58,433 nt of DNA, taken from contig CALURO010000013.1 in NCBI GenBank assembly GCA_944323205.1, positions 1 to 58,433 of the forward strand, in the 5' to 3' direction. This stretch comes from an uncultured Mucispirillum sp. (GTDB lineage Bacteria > Chrysiogenota > Deferribacteres > Deferribacterales > Mucispirillaceae). The position numbers were made by a program, and so were the translations under genes. A model generated the notes under the pieces. That model did no database searches. It was not told the origin of the DNA and worked only from the letters and a program-made list of their open reading frames with translations. Shown here piece after piece: positions 18,654-28,281 of the stretch; positions within the stretch are counted from its first letter, which is position 1, and every line of letters begins with the position of its first letter.

Positions 18654-20111
18654 CTATAAAAGCCCTGCAAGTTTCATTGTTTCAGTTATTCTTTTTGCAA
18701 GCTCATCACATGGAAGAAGCGTTGCTACGCTGTCCATTTCAGGGCCTTTTGTGCTTCTTGTAACACCTGAGCGGACTGCCATATATAAAGGTCTGCCTTT
18801 TGTGCCTGTTTCTTTTTGTATTTCTTTCATGATTGCTTTGTATGTTTCTGCATCAAGATAATCTTTACCTTCAATTTTTTTAAGGAATAAATCAAGCACA
18901 CCTTTACTTGTTTCAAGAGCAAGCATATCACGCGCTTCATCAGTTATTTCATCAGGCACTTTAAAATATACCTGTAAATATTCTGGAGCATCGCTTAAAA
19001 GTGTAAAATTATCCCGAACAGATAAAAGCATAGCTTCCATTTTCTCTTTATTTTCGCTTATATATTTTTCATCTGCAAGGCCTGATGATATAATATATGG
19101 CTTGCAAAGCTCTAATAATTCAGAAATCTCTTTTGAGCGAATATATATGCCATTCATCCATTTTAATTTATCAAAATCAAATACAGCAGCACTTTTTGAA
19201 ACTCTTGACATAGAAAATTTTTCTTTTAGCTCATCTATTGTAAAAAGTTCTCTTTCATCATCAGAGCTCCAGGAAAGAAGCGACATATAGTTAATCATAG
19301 CTTCTTTTAAATATCCTGCTTTTCTAAATTCTTCCACACTTGTATTTCCATGTCTTTTTGAAAGTTTTGCATGGTCTGGACCTAAAATCATAGGAATATG
19401 GGCAAATATCGGTGCTTTTTCGCCTATTGCTTCATATATTAAAGCCTGTTTTGGAGTGTTTGATAAGTGGTCATCGCCCCTTATAACATGGGATATTTTC
19501 ATTAATGCATCATCTATTACTACAACATAGTTGTATATCGGCGCACCGTCTGGGCGAATAATAATAAAATCACCAAAAGCATTTGTAGGAAACTCAATAT
19601 CGCCGTGTATCATATCATGAACCATAATAGCTGGTTTAAATGCACGAAATCTAATAGATGCTTTTTCACCCCTTGCTTCTCTTTCTGCTATCTCTTCTTT
19701 AGTAAGATGAGCACATTTACCATTATATATATATGCTCTGCCTTCTTTTTGAGCTTTCTCTCTATCTGCGTCAAGCTCTTCTTTTGTGCAGAAACATTTA
19801 TAAGCATAGCCGTCTTCAATTAATTTTTCAGCATATTTATTGTATATGTCAAACCTTTCTGTCTGGCGGTATGGGCCATATTCGCCACCTTTTTTAGGAC
19901 CTTCATCGTAATCAAGCCCAAGCCACTCCAAATCTTCATATATAAGCTCTTCACTTTCAAGGGTAGACCTTTCTAAATCTGTATCTTCAATACGAAGAAT
20001 AAATTTACCACCCTGACTTCTGGCAAATAAATAGTTAAAAAGAGCTGTTCTCACATTACCAACATGTATATGGCCTGTAGGGCTTGGAGCAAAGCGAACA
20101 CGAATAGACAT
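18654..20111 (-). CDS. gltX: Glutamyl-tRNA synthetase
   Basis: This 485-residue class I synthetase has the HIGH-type motif in APSPTGHIHVGNVRTALFN, the Glu-specific RIEDTD, a zinc-binding-like region (CFCTKEEL), the KMSKS equivalent KLSKRHG, and the anticodon-binding alpha-helical domain. It charges tRNA-Glu; whether it also misacylates tRNA-Gln cannot be told. First gene of the gltX-der-gdx unit, reading away from the AT-rich spacer. Confidence 0.97.
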   Translation of the reverse strand: MSIRVRFAPSPTGHIHVGNVRTALFNYLFARSQGGKFILRIEDTDLERSTLESEELIYEDLEWLGLDYDEGPKKGGEYGPYRQTERFDIYNKYAEKLIEDGYAYKCFCTKEELDADREKAQKEGRAYIYNGKCAHLTKEEIAEREARGEKASIRFRAFKPAIMVHDMIHGDIEFPTNAFGDFIIIRPDGAPIYNYVVVIDDALMKISHVIRGDDHLSNTPKQALIYEAIGEKAPIFAHIPMILGPDHAKLSKRHGNTSVEEFRKAGYLKEAMINYMSLLSWSSDDERELFTIDELKEKFSMSRVSKSAAVFDFDKLKWMNGIYIRSKEISELLELCKPYIISSGLADEKYISENKEKMEAMLLSVRDNFTLLSDAPEYLQVYFKVPDEITDEARDMLALETSKGVLDLFLKKIEGKDYLDAETYKAIMKEIQKETGTKGRPLYMAVRSGVTRSTKGPEMDSVATLLPCDELAKRITETMKLAGLL

Positions 20112-20201
20112 AATTATATCTCCTATGCACTAAGTAATTAAATTATATTATAAACTATTAATTATATATGTTTTTTATATAAATACAAGAAAAATTTTTC
20201 T

Positions 20202-20512
20202 CTGCTTCACCTCCATTTTTTACAACACCTTATGTCACTTAGACGAGCGGTTTTTGCGAGGACTGCCGATTTCCCGAGCTATTGCTGAGGAATCAGAAAT
20301 CGCACAGGCTAGACCGAAGCGAAGAGTCTATATAGGTGTAGGGGAGCGTTTTTTGCGACGCAAGGACTTCCCGACGAATAGGCAGGAAAAAGAAGTCCGT
20401 AGCTGGACCGAGCCGTCGCTTGCGAGAGCAACAAAGAATTTATTTCTGTAGTTACATGGTTTTTCAAATTCAAGGACGAATTTGAAAATAAAAGTTTAAT
20501 TAGATTTGGCAT
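20202..20512 (+). mobile_element. One-ended relative of the MITE-like elements
   Basis: It starts with CTGCTTCACCTCCATT (20202-20217) followed by the same ACAACACCTTATGTCACTTAG arm seen at 31390. It contains two hairpin cassettes: GCGAGGAC...with arms CCGATTTC/GAAATCG (about 20255-20310) and GCGACGCAAGGACTTCCCG...AGAAGTCC (about 20352-20408), then a CAAATTC/GAATTTG hairpin at 20465-20489. No matching right terminal repeat is seen. A plus-strand frame here is the repeat read as codons. Confidence 0.6.
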
Positions 20513-21155
20513 TATTCATATTTTATAGATAGAATATAGCGTAATTTTTGGGTGCTTAAATTTTAAGCAGTAAAATAATCTGCTTGATACTGCAATAATA
20601 TTTCATTATTCTAATCATACTTTTCCACAGGATATCAAATAAATCTTTATTAGTTTTCTAGACACCTTTATATATTATTGATATTTCATTGTTTCTGCAT
20701 AAATTACTGATAATATTAATAAACTTTTCTATTGACAGAAAAAAGCCTTATTTTTCAAGGCTTTATATAGATAAAGTTTTCCACAGGTTATCCACATATT
20801 TAGTTTAATGTTCTAGAAACTATTGAAATAAAAGCATATATTTTTATCTATTTTTAATATGCAGCATTTTTAGCTGTCTTGTGCTTTTAAATATTTATTT
20901 AATTATATTCTACCAGTATTATAATTTGATAAATAATTAAGCAAATATTATCATAAACCATACAACAATAACATTGTTTTATTTTATTAAATATCTACTA
21001 TTTTAATAGATTATTTTTATATTTAGCAGAACAAAATATATCTTTTTTATCTTATTATTTATAGACTTATAAAAAGTATTGATATAACATAAATATATAT
21101 GCTTTTCAATTTTAAACCTTTTTTTTATTTATGTATAATTTTCTATGAAAAGATA
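20513..21155. other. AT-rich intergenic spacer with DnaA-box-like motifs
   Basis: No credible gene. Contents: two small hairpins at 20551-20600 (TGCTTAAA/TTTAAGCA; GCAGT/ACTGC); DnaA-box-like TTTTCCACA at 20621-20629; a minus-strand terminator-like stem AAAGCCTT/AAGGCTTT at 20742-20764; and the pair TTTTCCACA (20777-20785) and perfect TTATCCACA (20788-20796), 11 bases start to start. The remainder is extremely AT-rich. A replication-related or regulatory role is possible; nothing is proven. Confidence 0.5.
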
Positions 21156-21184
21156 TTGACAAAACTTATTTTATATATTTAAAT
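21156..21184 (+). promoter_or_regulatory. Candidate promoter of sdhCDAB
   Basis: Perfect -35 TTGACA (21156-21161), 17-bp spacer, weak -10 TTAAAT (21179-21184), about 105 bases before sdhC. Confidence 0.55.
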
Positions 21185-21289
21185 AGAAAAGTGCATATAT
21201 CTATATATTCTATTTTTCAGTTTAATAAGGAATTTAGCATCTTAAAAAGAGATGGTATAAATTTAATATAATTATAAAGGAGTGCGTTT

Positions 21290-21685
21290 ATGCCTAGAAA
21301 AGATTTAGAAATTTCGGCTATGAGCTACCGTAAACACCCTGGCATGATTGCATGGATACTGCACAGAGTAACTGGGGTTTTACTTGTGCTTTATTTTATC
21401 CTGCATATGTTAGGCTCTGGCGGTGTATGTTCTTTCCTGCCAGCAATAGTGCAAAATATCTATGTTGAAGCAGTTGTGATTATTATGTTTGCCTGGCATG
21501 CTATGAATGGCTTGAGAATCATATTTATGGAATTTTTTAAAGCTGCAGAAAGAGGCTGTTTTAAGAAATTTCTTGCTGTCTTTACAGTATTAGCTGTATT
21601 ACTTGCCCTTGTGGGACTATACTATGTGAAAGATGTTATTGCAGCAAATTCCGCTGCTAATGTAGAATCAGCTGAGGGAGAGTAA
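21290..21685 (+). CDS. sdhC: Succinate dehydrogenase cytochrome b subunit SdhC
   Basis: This 131-residue protein has three membrane helices and starts with the SdhC-type RKHPGMIAWILHRVTGV stretch; histidines at 39 (FILHM) and 70 (FAWHAMNGLR) are candidate haem ligands. It anchors the dehydrogenase and carries electrons to quinone. AGGAG lies eight bases before the ATG. First gene of sdhCDAB, followed after two bases by sdhD. Confidence 0.92.
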   Translation: MPRKDLEISAMSYRKHPGMIAWILHRVTGVLLVLYFILHMLGSGGVCSFLPAIVQNIYVEAVVIIMFAWHAMNGLRIIFMEFFKAAERGCFKKFLAVFTVLAVLLALVGLYYVKDVIAANSAANVESAEGE

Positions 21686-21687
21686 CT

Positions 21688-22011
21688 ATGAAAGTTTATA
21701 AATATACAGGAACAGGCAATAACGGCACTATCGCATGGGTATTGCAAAGGATTTCAGGCATAGTTTTAATTGTTGCATTAGGCTATCATCTGCTCGGTAA
21801 AATAATGACGAAAGCTGGTGGTGGTATCTTTGAAGGCAGTAATTCTTTTTTAATGGCAGCATTATGGCTTTTTGTAACATTCCACGCATTCAACGGCTTA
21901 AAAATGGTTACAGATGATTATGTATCTCGTAAAGGCACTCGTTTTATCCTTTACTTAATATACTGGACACTGGCGATTATTATGCTGGGACTTTCAAAAT
22001 CCCTGTTTTAA
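21688..22011 (+). CDS. sdhD: Succinate dehydrogenase membrane anchor SdhD
   Basis: This 107-residue protein has three helices, resembling SdhC in layout: IAWVLQRISGIVLIV, then GYHLLGK and FVTFHAFNGLKM, with histidines suited to haem ligation. The pairing of two small homologous anchors with the dehydrogenase is typical of SdhCD. Two bases after sdhC, 28 before sdhA. Confidence 0.9.
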   Translation: MKVYKYTGTGNNGTIAWVLQRISGIVLIVALGYHLLGKIMTKAGGGIFEGSNSFLMAALWLFVTFHAFNGLKMVTDDYVSRKGTRFILYLIYWTLAIIMLGLSKSLF

Positions 22012-22039
22012 TACCCTTTAAGTGTTATGAGGTTAAATT

Positions 22040-23818
22040 ATGATAAATACTACAAAAATAGAATACCACGAATATGATGTCCTTGTTGTAGGTGCAGGCG
22101 GTGCTGGTCTTAATGCTGCACAGGTTGCATCTCAATATGTTAAAACAGCAGTTATTTCAGAAGTATACCCTACTAGAAGCCACACAATCAGTGCTCAGGG
22201 AGGTATATCTGCATCGCTTGGTAATTTAGAAGAAGATAACTGGCACTGGCACATGTATGATACTGTTAAAGGCTCTGACTATTTATGCGACCAAGATGCT
22301 GCAGAATATCTTTGCCGCAAAGCTCCTGAAATGATTATTGAACTTGAACATATCGGTCTTCCATTTAACAGAACTCCAGAAGGTAAAATTGCACAGCGTC
22401 CGTTTGGCGGCCACACTGCAGAATATGGCAAACGACCAGTTAGAAGAGCATGCTATGTTGCAGACAGAACAGGCCACGCTATGCTGCAAACTCTCTTTGA
22501 AAAAGCAGTTGCACAAGGCACTCAGTTTTATAATGAATTTTTAGCAATAGAATTAATTAGAAACGAAGACAGAGTATGCGGTGTTTTATGTCTTGACCTG
22601 CAAAACGGTGAAGTTCATTTATTCCATGCTAAAGCAATAATATTTGCAACAGGCGGTAACTGCCGTATATATGCTACTACATCAAACGCACACATAAATA
22701 CTGGGGACGGTTTAGCATTAGCATTAAGAGCTGGCTTTTCATGGTGCGACCCTGAATTTTTCCAATTCCACCCAACAGGTATTTATGGACACGGTAACTT
22801 AATTACAGAAGGTGTTCGCGGTGAAGGTGGTATCCTTTTAAACAGTGACGGCGAACGCTTTATGGAAAGATATGCTCCAACTATCAAAGACTTAGCACCT
22901 AGAGATATTGTATCTCGCTCTATGGTAAAAGAAGTGCTTGCAGGTAAAGGGGTAGGACCACAAAAAGACCATGTTCTTTTAAAAATTGACCATATAGGTA
23001 AAGAAGCTATTATGGAAAAACTCCCGGGTATCCATGAGCTTGCATTAGTATTTGCAGGGGTTGACTGCACAAAAGAACCTATCCCTGTTATGCCTACAGC
23101 TCACTATCAAATGGGTGGTATCCCTACTAACTATCTTGGCGAAGTTATCAAAGGCTATGGTTCAGATGCAGAAAGTGTATATCCTGGCTTTTATGCAGCC
23201 GGCGAATGCTCTGCAAACTCTGTTCACGGTGCAAACCGTCTTGGAACAAACTCTCTACTTGACCTTGTTGTATATGGCAGAACAGTTGGTGAGCTTGCTG
23301 CAAAATTTGCAAAAGAAAATCAAGCTGCTGAGCTTCCAGAAAATGCAGGTCAGGAAGGTATTAAATTATTAGAAAGATTTGCAAATGCAAACGGTAAAAA
23401 TACTTACGGTCCAGTATATTCCCGCTTAACTAAACTTATGGAGCAAAAAGCAGGGGTTTATAGAACTGAGGAATATATGAGTGCTGCATGCAAAGAACTT
23501 GAAGAAATTGCAGACTTATTAGATGATTTCAAAGTAGTTGATAAATCAAGTGTATACAATCTTGATTTAGTAGAAGCATTAGAACTTAATAATATGGTGC
23601 TTATTGCAAGATGTGCCGCTAAAGCTGCATTAATGCGTAAAGAATCACGGGGCGGCCATGCTCGTGAAGATTACCCAGAAAGAGATGATGTAAACTACAT
23701 GAAACATACAAATATAACTATAGCTGACGGCGGTAAAACAATTAATCTGGAATACAGACCAGTTAGAACTAAACCGCTTACTGTTGAACCATTCCCACCT
23801 AAACCTCGTGTTTACTAA
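22040..23818 (+). CDS. sdhA: Succinate dehydrogenase flavoprotein subunit SdhA
   Basis: This 592-residue subunit oxidises succinate with covalent FAD. Seen: the dinucleotide fold VVGAGGAGLNAA, the FAD-attachment stretch SHTISAQGGISASLGN, the substrate/capping region FQFHPTGIYGHG, the catalytic-arginine region GANRLGTNSLLDLVVYGR, and the C-terminal RKESRGGHAREDYPERDD. Full length, close to proteobacterial SdhA. In anaerobic metabolism the complex may also run as fumarate reductase; direction cannot be told. Confidence 0.97.
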   Translation: MINTTKIEYHEYDVLVVGAGGAGLNAAQVASQYVKTAVISEVYPTRSHTISAQGGISASLGNLEEDNWHWHMYDTVKGSDYLCDQDAAEYLCRKAPEMIIELEHIGLPFNRTPEGKIAQRPFGGHTAEYGKRPVRRACYVADRTGHAMLQTLFEKAVAQGTQFYNEFLAIELIRNEDRVCGVLCLDLQNGEVHLFHAKAIIFATGGNCRIYATTSNAHINTGDGLALALRAGFSWCDPEFFQFHPTGIYGHGNLITEGVRGEGGILLNSDGERFMERYAPTIKDLAPRDIVSRSMVKEVLAGKGVGPQKDHVLLKIDHIGKEAIMEKLPGIHELALVFAGVDCTKEPIPVMPTAHYQMGGIPTNYLGEVIKGYGSDAESVYPGFYAAGECSANSVHGANRLGTNSLLDLVVYGRTVGELAAKFAKENQAAELPENAGQEGIKLLERFANANGKNTYGPVYSRLTKLMEQKAGVYRTEEYMSAACKELEEIADLLDDFKVVDKSSVYNLDLVEALELNNMVLIARCAAKAALMRKESRGGHAREDYPERDDVNYMKHTNITIADGGKTINLEYRPVRTKPLTVEPFPPKPRVY

Positions 23819-23835
23819 GAATAAGGAAGGACGAT

Positions 23836-24543
23836 ATGAGCAAATTTATAAATGTTAAAATATTAAGATACGACCCAGATAAAGATAAAGCGCCTCACTT
23901 CCAATCATACAAAGTAGAGTTACGCAGGCCGGGTATGCTTTTACTTACTGTTCTTAACCAAATCAAATGGGAACTTGACCCTACCCTTTCATTCCGCAGG
24001 TCATGCCGTGAAGGTGTGTGCGGTTCAGACGGTATGAATGTAAACGGCGTAAATATGCTTGCATGTATGACTAAAGTAGAAGACTTAGGCTCTGATATTA
24101 CTATCAAACCATTACCAGGTATGCCTGTAATGAGAGATTTAGTTGTGGATATTTCCAGCTTTATCAATAAATTTATTACAGTTAAACCATACATTATCCG
24201 CCACTCACCTATGCCGGATAAAGAGCTTTACCAGTCACCAGAAGACAGGAAAAAAATCGACGGATTATATGAATGTATCCTTTGCGGCTGCTGCTCATCT
24301 TCATGCCCTAGCTACTGGGTAGATAAAGATTATCTCGGCCCTAATGCTTTCTTAAGAGCATGGAGATACTTAATAGACAGCCGTGATGAAGGTGCAGACG
24401 AACGCCTTGCAATACTAAACGATAAACACGGCGTATGGCGCTGCCACACAATCTATAACTGCGTGGAAGCATGCCCTAAAGAATTAAACCCAACAAAAGC
24501 TATTGTTGGTATCAGAAAAATGCTTATGGATAAACAAATATAA
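23836..24543 (+). CDS. sdhB: Succinate dehydrogenase iron-sulfur subunit SdhB
   Basis: This 235-residue protein has three cluster-binding sets: plant-type 2Fe-2S (SCREGVCGSD...MLAC), 4Fe-4S (CILCGCCSSSCP) and 3Fe-4S (CHTIYNCVEACP). It passes electrons from SdhA to the quinone site. Last gene of the operon, before a strong terminator. Confidence 0.97.
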   Translation: MSKFINVKILRYDPDKDKAPHFQSYKVELRRPGMLLLTVLNQIKWELDPTLSFRRSCREGVCGSDGMNVNGVNMLACMTKVEDLGSDITIKPLPGMPVMRDLVVDISSFINKFITVKPYIIRHSPMPDKELYQSPEDRKKIDGLYECILCGCCSSSCPSYWVDKDYLGPNAFLRAWRYLIDSRDEGADERLAILNDKHGVWRCHTIYNCVEACPKELNPTKAIVGIRKMLMDKQI

Positions 24544-24568
24544 TATATAAGCAAAATCAAGTATATAA

Positions 24569-24599
24569 GGGAAACCAGGAAACTGGTTTCCCTTTTTTT
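24569..24599 (+). terminator. Intrinsic terminator of sdhCDAB
   Basis: GGGAAACCAG / CTGGTTTCCC stem with GAAA tetraloop followed by TTTTTTT. Confidence 0.9.
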
Positions 24600-24760
24600 A
24601 TAAACTAAAATTATCAAAAAATTTTGACAAGCAAAAATATTTTTTATAAAAGTATAAATCTATTTTCAGATACTAGTTTACCTAAGAAATTTAAAACAAA
24701 ACTACTACAAAAATTCTTTTTTCTATAAATTGGGTAAGTATATAATACTTTATTTTTTAA

Positions 24761-26206
24761 TTATTCTAATACTTCCCCATCTTCAGAGATTTTACTGCTG
24801 GCAGATTTTCTGGAAGTAGTTGTTTTTATTTTTTTAATAGTTGAACGAGCAAGTGCTTCCATTTCTTTCTGGTCTACTGGTATATTTTTATCAAAATGGG
24901 TATAGGCTGCATTAAATTCTACATAAGCTGTGCCCTGCTCACCGTTTCTGTGTTTTTCAATGATTATTTCTGCCACATTTTTATATGCTGTATCAGGGTT
25001 ATATACTTTATCTCTATATAGGAACATAATAATATCTGCGTCCTGCTCTATTGCTCCAGACTCTCTTAAATCAGAAAGTCTTGGTCTTTTATTATCTGAT
25101 TTCTCTACATTCCTGTTAACCTGTGCAAGAGCAATAACTGGCACATTAAATTCTTTTGCCATACCCTTTAATGAACGGGAGATTTCTGATATCTGCTGCT
25201 CCCTGTTCTGCAGGTTTTTTGCATACCCCATAATCTGTAAGTAATCTACAAATATAATATCAAGTGTGCCAGCATTATGAAGTTTTCTGCATTTTGCTTT
25301 TATCTGGTTTACAGTGATTGCTGGTGTATCATCAAGATATATAGGCAGTTTTTCAAGCTCATTATTAGCTTCTATATATCTTTCTATTTCATCGGTTGTA
25401 AAATTACCTGTTCTTAAAGTCCTCTGACCTATACGAGCTATTGCAGAAATAAGCCTTCTGGCAAGTGATTCTGAACTCATTTCAAGGGAAAAAAATGCAC
25501 ATGTTTTGCCAGCCTGAGCAGCATTTAAAAGCACACTTAAACCAAAGGCAGTTTTCCCCATACCAGGTCTGCCGGCTGTAATAATAAGGTCTGATTTTTG
25601 GAAACCATTTGTAAGCTTATCTAAAGCTTCAAAGCCAGATGGAACACCTGTTATATCTCTATTGCCAAACTGGTTTTCCTGCTGTATTTTATTTAACTGT
25701 TCCTGATGCCTTTCAAGCACATTACCAATAGGCTCTACAAATCGTCTAAGATTTGCTGCATCCCCTAAGTTTGATGTAATATCCTGAGCCTTGTCTATTA
25801 ATATCTCCACATCTTCTGCTACTTCATACCCTAAAGTTGATATAGAGCTTCCTGCACTTATTAAACTGCGAAGTGTGGCTTTTTCTTTTAATATTTCTAT
25901 ATACTTATCTGCATTTGCAGCATTAGGCACATTATTTACAAGTTCAGAAATATATTCAATACCGCCAGCCTTTTCTATGTTATTTTCATCTGTTAACTGG
26001 CTGAAAAGTGTAACTAAATCAAGTGCCTGACCTTTTTTATGTAGATTATGCAATGCTGTAAGTATTATTTTGTGAGCAGGCTGATAAAAATCATCTGCAT
26101 TTAAATGGTTTATAATCTCTTCTGCAACTGTATTATCAATAAGTATAGATGCAATAACAGCCTGCTCTGCTTCAAGACTGTTAGGCATAACCTTATTATT
26201 ATTCAT
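24761..26206 (-). CDS. dnaB: Replicative DNA helicase DnaB
   Basis: Residues from PNSLEAEQAVIASILID form the DnaB N-terminal domain; the RecA-like ATPase follows with Walker A GRPGMGKTAFG, the FFSLEMSSESLARRL segment, Walker B IIFVDYLQIM and LSDLRESGAIEQDADIIMFLYRD. The frame begins at a GTG (26215), but that GTG is inside the ribosome-binding site GAGGTG of the ATG at 26206, which I take as start (481 residues). No intein or insertion is seen. Last gene after recA, recX and rplI. Confidence 0.96.
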   Translation of the reverse strand: MNNNKVMPNSLEAEQAVIASILIDNTVAEEIINHLNADDFYQPAHKIILTALHNLHKKGQALDLVTLFSQLTDENNIEKAGGIEYISELVNNVPNAANADKYIEILKEKATLRSLISAGSSISTLGYEVAEDVEILIDKAQDITSNLGDAANLRRFVEPIGNVLERHQEQLNKIQQENQFGNRDITGVPSGFEALDKLTNGFQKSDLIITAGRPGMGKTAFGLSVLLNAAQAGKTCAFFSLEMSSESLARRLISAIARIGQRTLRTGNFTTDEIERYIEANNELEKLPIYLDDTPAITVNQIKAKCRKLHNAGTLDIIFVDYLQIMGYAKNLQNREQQISEISRSLKGMAKEFNVPVIALAQVNRNVEKSDNKRPRLSDLRESGAIEQDADIIMFLYRDKVYNPDTAYKNVAEIIIEKHRNGEQGTAYVEFNAAYTHFDKNIPVDQKEMEALARSTIKKIKTTTSRKSASSKISEDGEVLE

Positions 26207-26256
26207 AATTTTCACCTCATAATATAAATTATAAAATGATATTACAACAAGGCTGG

Positions 26257-26703
26257 TCAGCTAATGGCATTAATTACAACAGTTAATTGACTTTTGACTT
26301 CTTTATAAATATTTACTTTTACAGTGTGTGTGCCTGCTTCTTTGATAGGCTCTTTCATATCAAATAATTTTTTATCAACAGGAAGGCCTAATTTTGCAAG
26401 TGCATCAGAAATTTCCTGGCTTGTAACTGCTCCGTAAAGTCTGCCAGTTTCTCCTGCTTTTAAAGAAAATTCTACTTTTGTAGTTTTTAATTTATCTGCT
26501 AACGCTTTAGCTTCTGCTACTTTTAATTTTTCCTGTTCTTTTATTGATTCAAGTTTTTCTTCATGAGCTTTCATATTAGCAGGGGTTGCTTCTAATGCTA
26601 ATTTTTGTTTAAAAAGGAAGTTTTTTGCATATCCTTCTTTTACTTCCTTAATATCACCTTCGTTTGCAACACCTTTTACATTTTTTAAAAAAATTACTTT
26701 CAT
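26257..26703 (-). CDS. rplI: Large-subunit ribosomal protein L9
   Basis: The 148-residue bL9 has its N-terminal rRNA-binding domain ([31 protein letters not shown]), long connecting helix and C-terminal domain ([16 protein letters not shown]). Its ATG overlaps the recX stop codon by one base (TAATG), implying translational coupling. The rplI-dnaB adjacency is common. Confidence 0.97.
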   Translation of the reverse strand: MKVIFLKNVKGVANEGDIKEVKEGYAKNFLFKQKLALEATPANMKAHEEKLESIKEQEKLKVAEAKALADKLKTTKVEFSLKAGETGRLYGAVTSQEISDALAKLGLPVDKKLFDMKEPIKEAGTHTVKVNIYKEVKSQLTVVINAIS

Positions 26704-27152
26704 TATTCAAAATCCTCTTTTTTAATTATCTGCATTACTGCACTAGGTGCATAACCTTTATTTTTTAAAAAATTTATGCATTTGATATAGTCTTTATATG
26801 GGTCATTACTTTCTTTTTTAATATATCGTTTACTGTATTTTAATATATATTCTTCCATATTAATATTTTCTTTTTCTGCCACTTCCTCTATATAATAAAT
26901 ATCTTTATGGCAGCCTTTTAAATACAGTTTATTAGAAATATAATATGGTCCATATCCTGATTTAAGCTTTGCTCTTATATAGTTATATGCAGTTCTTTCA
27001 TCATCAATAAAGCCAGCCTGCTCCATTTCTGCAACTGCCTTTTCTGCTTCTATTCTGCCGCATTTTTTCTCTATTTTATCATAAAGCTCATTTTTAAAAT
27101 AATCCCGCATACTAAGCAGTTTATAAGCATAGCTAAGCCCAATTGATGCCAT
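26703..27152 (-). CDS. recX: RecA regulator RecX
   Basis: This 149-residue, highly charged helical protein follows recA. RecX three-helix repeats are visible: [19 protein letters not shown], then [37 protein letters not shown], then a third degenerate repeat ending in [16 protein letters not shown]. RecX modulates RecA filament growth. Start and stop overlap both neighbours by one base. Identity rests on motif and position. Confidence 0.88.
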   Translation of the reverse strand: MASIGLSYAYKLLSMRDYFKNELYDKIEKKCGRIEAEKAVAEMEQAGFIDDERTAYNYIRAKLKSGYGPYYISNKLYLKGCHKDIYYIEEVAEKENINMEEYILKYSKRYIKKESNDPYKDYIKCINFLKNKGYAPSAVMQIIKKEDFE

Positions 27153-28207
27153 TATTTTTCAAATTCTTCCTTTTTAGCTGGTTTTTCTACTGGAGTTTCC
27201 TGTGCTTCACTGCTAGGAAGTTCTATATTATATTTTGCTCTTAACTGTTTCTCTATAGCTTTTGTAATATCAGGGTTCTGCTCTAAATAAATCCTTGCAT
27301 TTACTTCACCCTGCCCAAGTTTTGTATCATTCATAGAAAACCATGCACCTGATTTCTGAATAATACCCGCATCAACAGCCATACCTAAAATAATACTTTC
27401 ATTTGATATACCTTTACCAAAAAGCACATCAAACTCTGCCTTTTTAAATGGCGGCGACATTTTATTTTTAACTACTTTTACAGTAATTTTATTTGCAACA
27501 ACTTCGTCTTTTTCTTTTATCTGGTTACCTTTTTTAACTTCCATTCTAACTGATGCATAAAATTTTAATGCATTACCCCCCGTAGTAGTTTCAGGGTTTC
27601 CAAACATAACACCAAGTTTCATACGGGTCTGGTTAATAAATATAAGACATGTTTTTGATTTATTAACAATAGCAGTTAATTTCCTTAAAGCCTGACTCAT
27701 AAGACGCGCCTGCAAACCCATATGAGCATCGCCCATATCACCTTCTATCTCTGCTTTTGGAGTAAGTGCAGCAACAGAATCTACAACTATAACATCAATA
27801 GCACCACTTCTAACAAGTGTTTCTGTTATTTCAAGAGCAGATTCGCCGTTATCTGGCTGAGAAACAAGCAGATTATCAGTATCAACACCTATGGCACCAG
27901 CATAAACAGGGTCAAGTGCATGTTCTGCATCAATAAATGCTGCAACACCACCCATTTTTTGTGCCTCTGCAATAATATGGAGTGCTATTGTTGTTTTACC
28001 ACTTGATTCTGCACCATATATTTCTATAATCCTTCCTCTTGGTACACCGCCTATCCCCAAAGCTATATCCAAAGATAATGCACCAGTTGGTATTACTGGT
28101 ATTTTTTCATCTGACTTATCACCTAAACGCATAAGTGAACCTTTGCCAAAATCCTTCTCTATTTTTCCAAGAGCAAGCTCTAATGCTTTCTTTTTATCGC
28201 TGTCCAT
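27152..28207 (-). CDS. recA: Recombinase RecA
   Basis: The 351-residue RecA has Walker A GAESSGKT (residues 65-72), the [11 protein letters not shown]alker B region, loop L1/L2 stretches ([40 protein letters not shown]) and a Lys/Glu-rich tail. It drives homologous recombination and SOS induction. First gene of recA-recX-rplI-dnaB. Confidence 0.98.
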   Translation of the reverse strand: MDSDKKKALELALGKIEKDFGKGSLMRLGDKSDEKIPVIPTGALSLDIALGIGGVPRGRIIEIYGAESSGKTTIALHIIAEAQKMGGVAAFIDAEHALDPVYAGAIGVDTDNLLVSQPDNGESALEITETLVRSGAIDVIVVDSVAALTPKAEIEGDMGDAHMGLQARLMSQALRKLTAIVNKSKTCLIFINQTRMKLGVMFGNPETTTGGNALKFYASVRMEVKKGNQIKEKDEVVANKITVKVVKNKMSPPFKKAEFDVLFGKGISNESIILGMAVDAGIIQKSGAWFSMNDTKLGQGEVNARIYLEQNPDITKAIEKQLRAKYNIELPSSEAQETPVEKPAKKEEFEK

Positions 28208-28281
28208 TCTTCCTCCAAAATAATATCATACAACTTAATAAATATAAGCAATATTAAATGTATCTTTAAATTTTAAAATAT

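Noticed and set aside
20254..20451. 65-codon plus-strand frame in the repeat block
   Set aside because: Entirely inside hairpin cassettes; the same DNA occurs elsewhere in other frames.
24624..24652. Plus-strand promoter-like TTGACA with TAAAAG after sdhB
   Set aside because: No gene downstream before convergent dnaB, and the -10 is poor; could drive a small RNA but cannot be supported.
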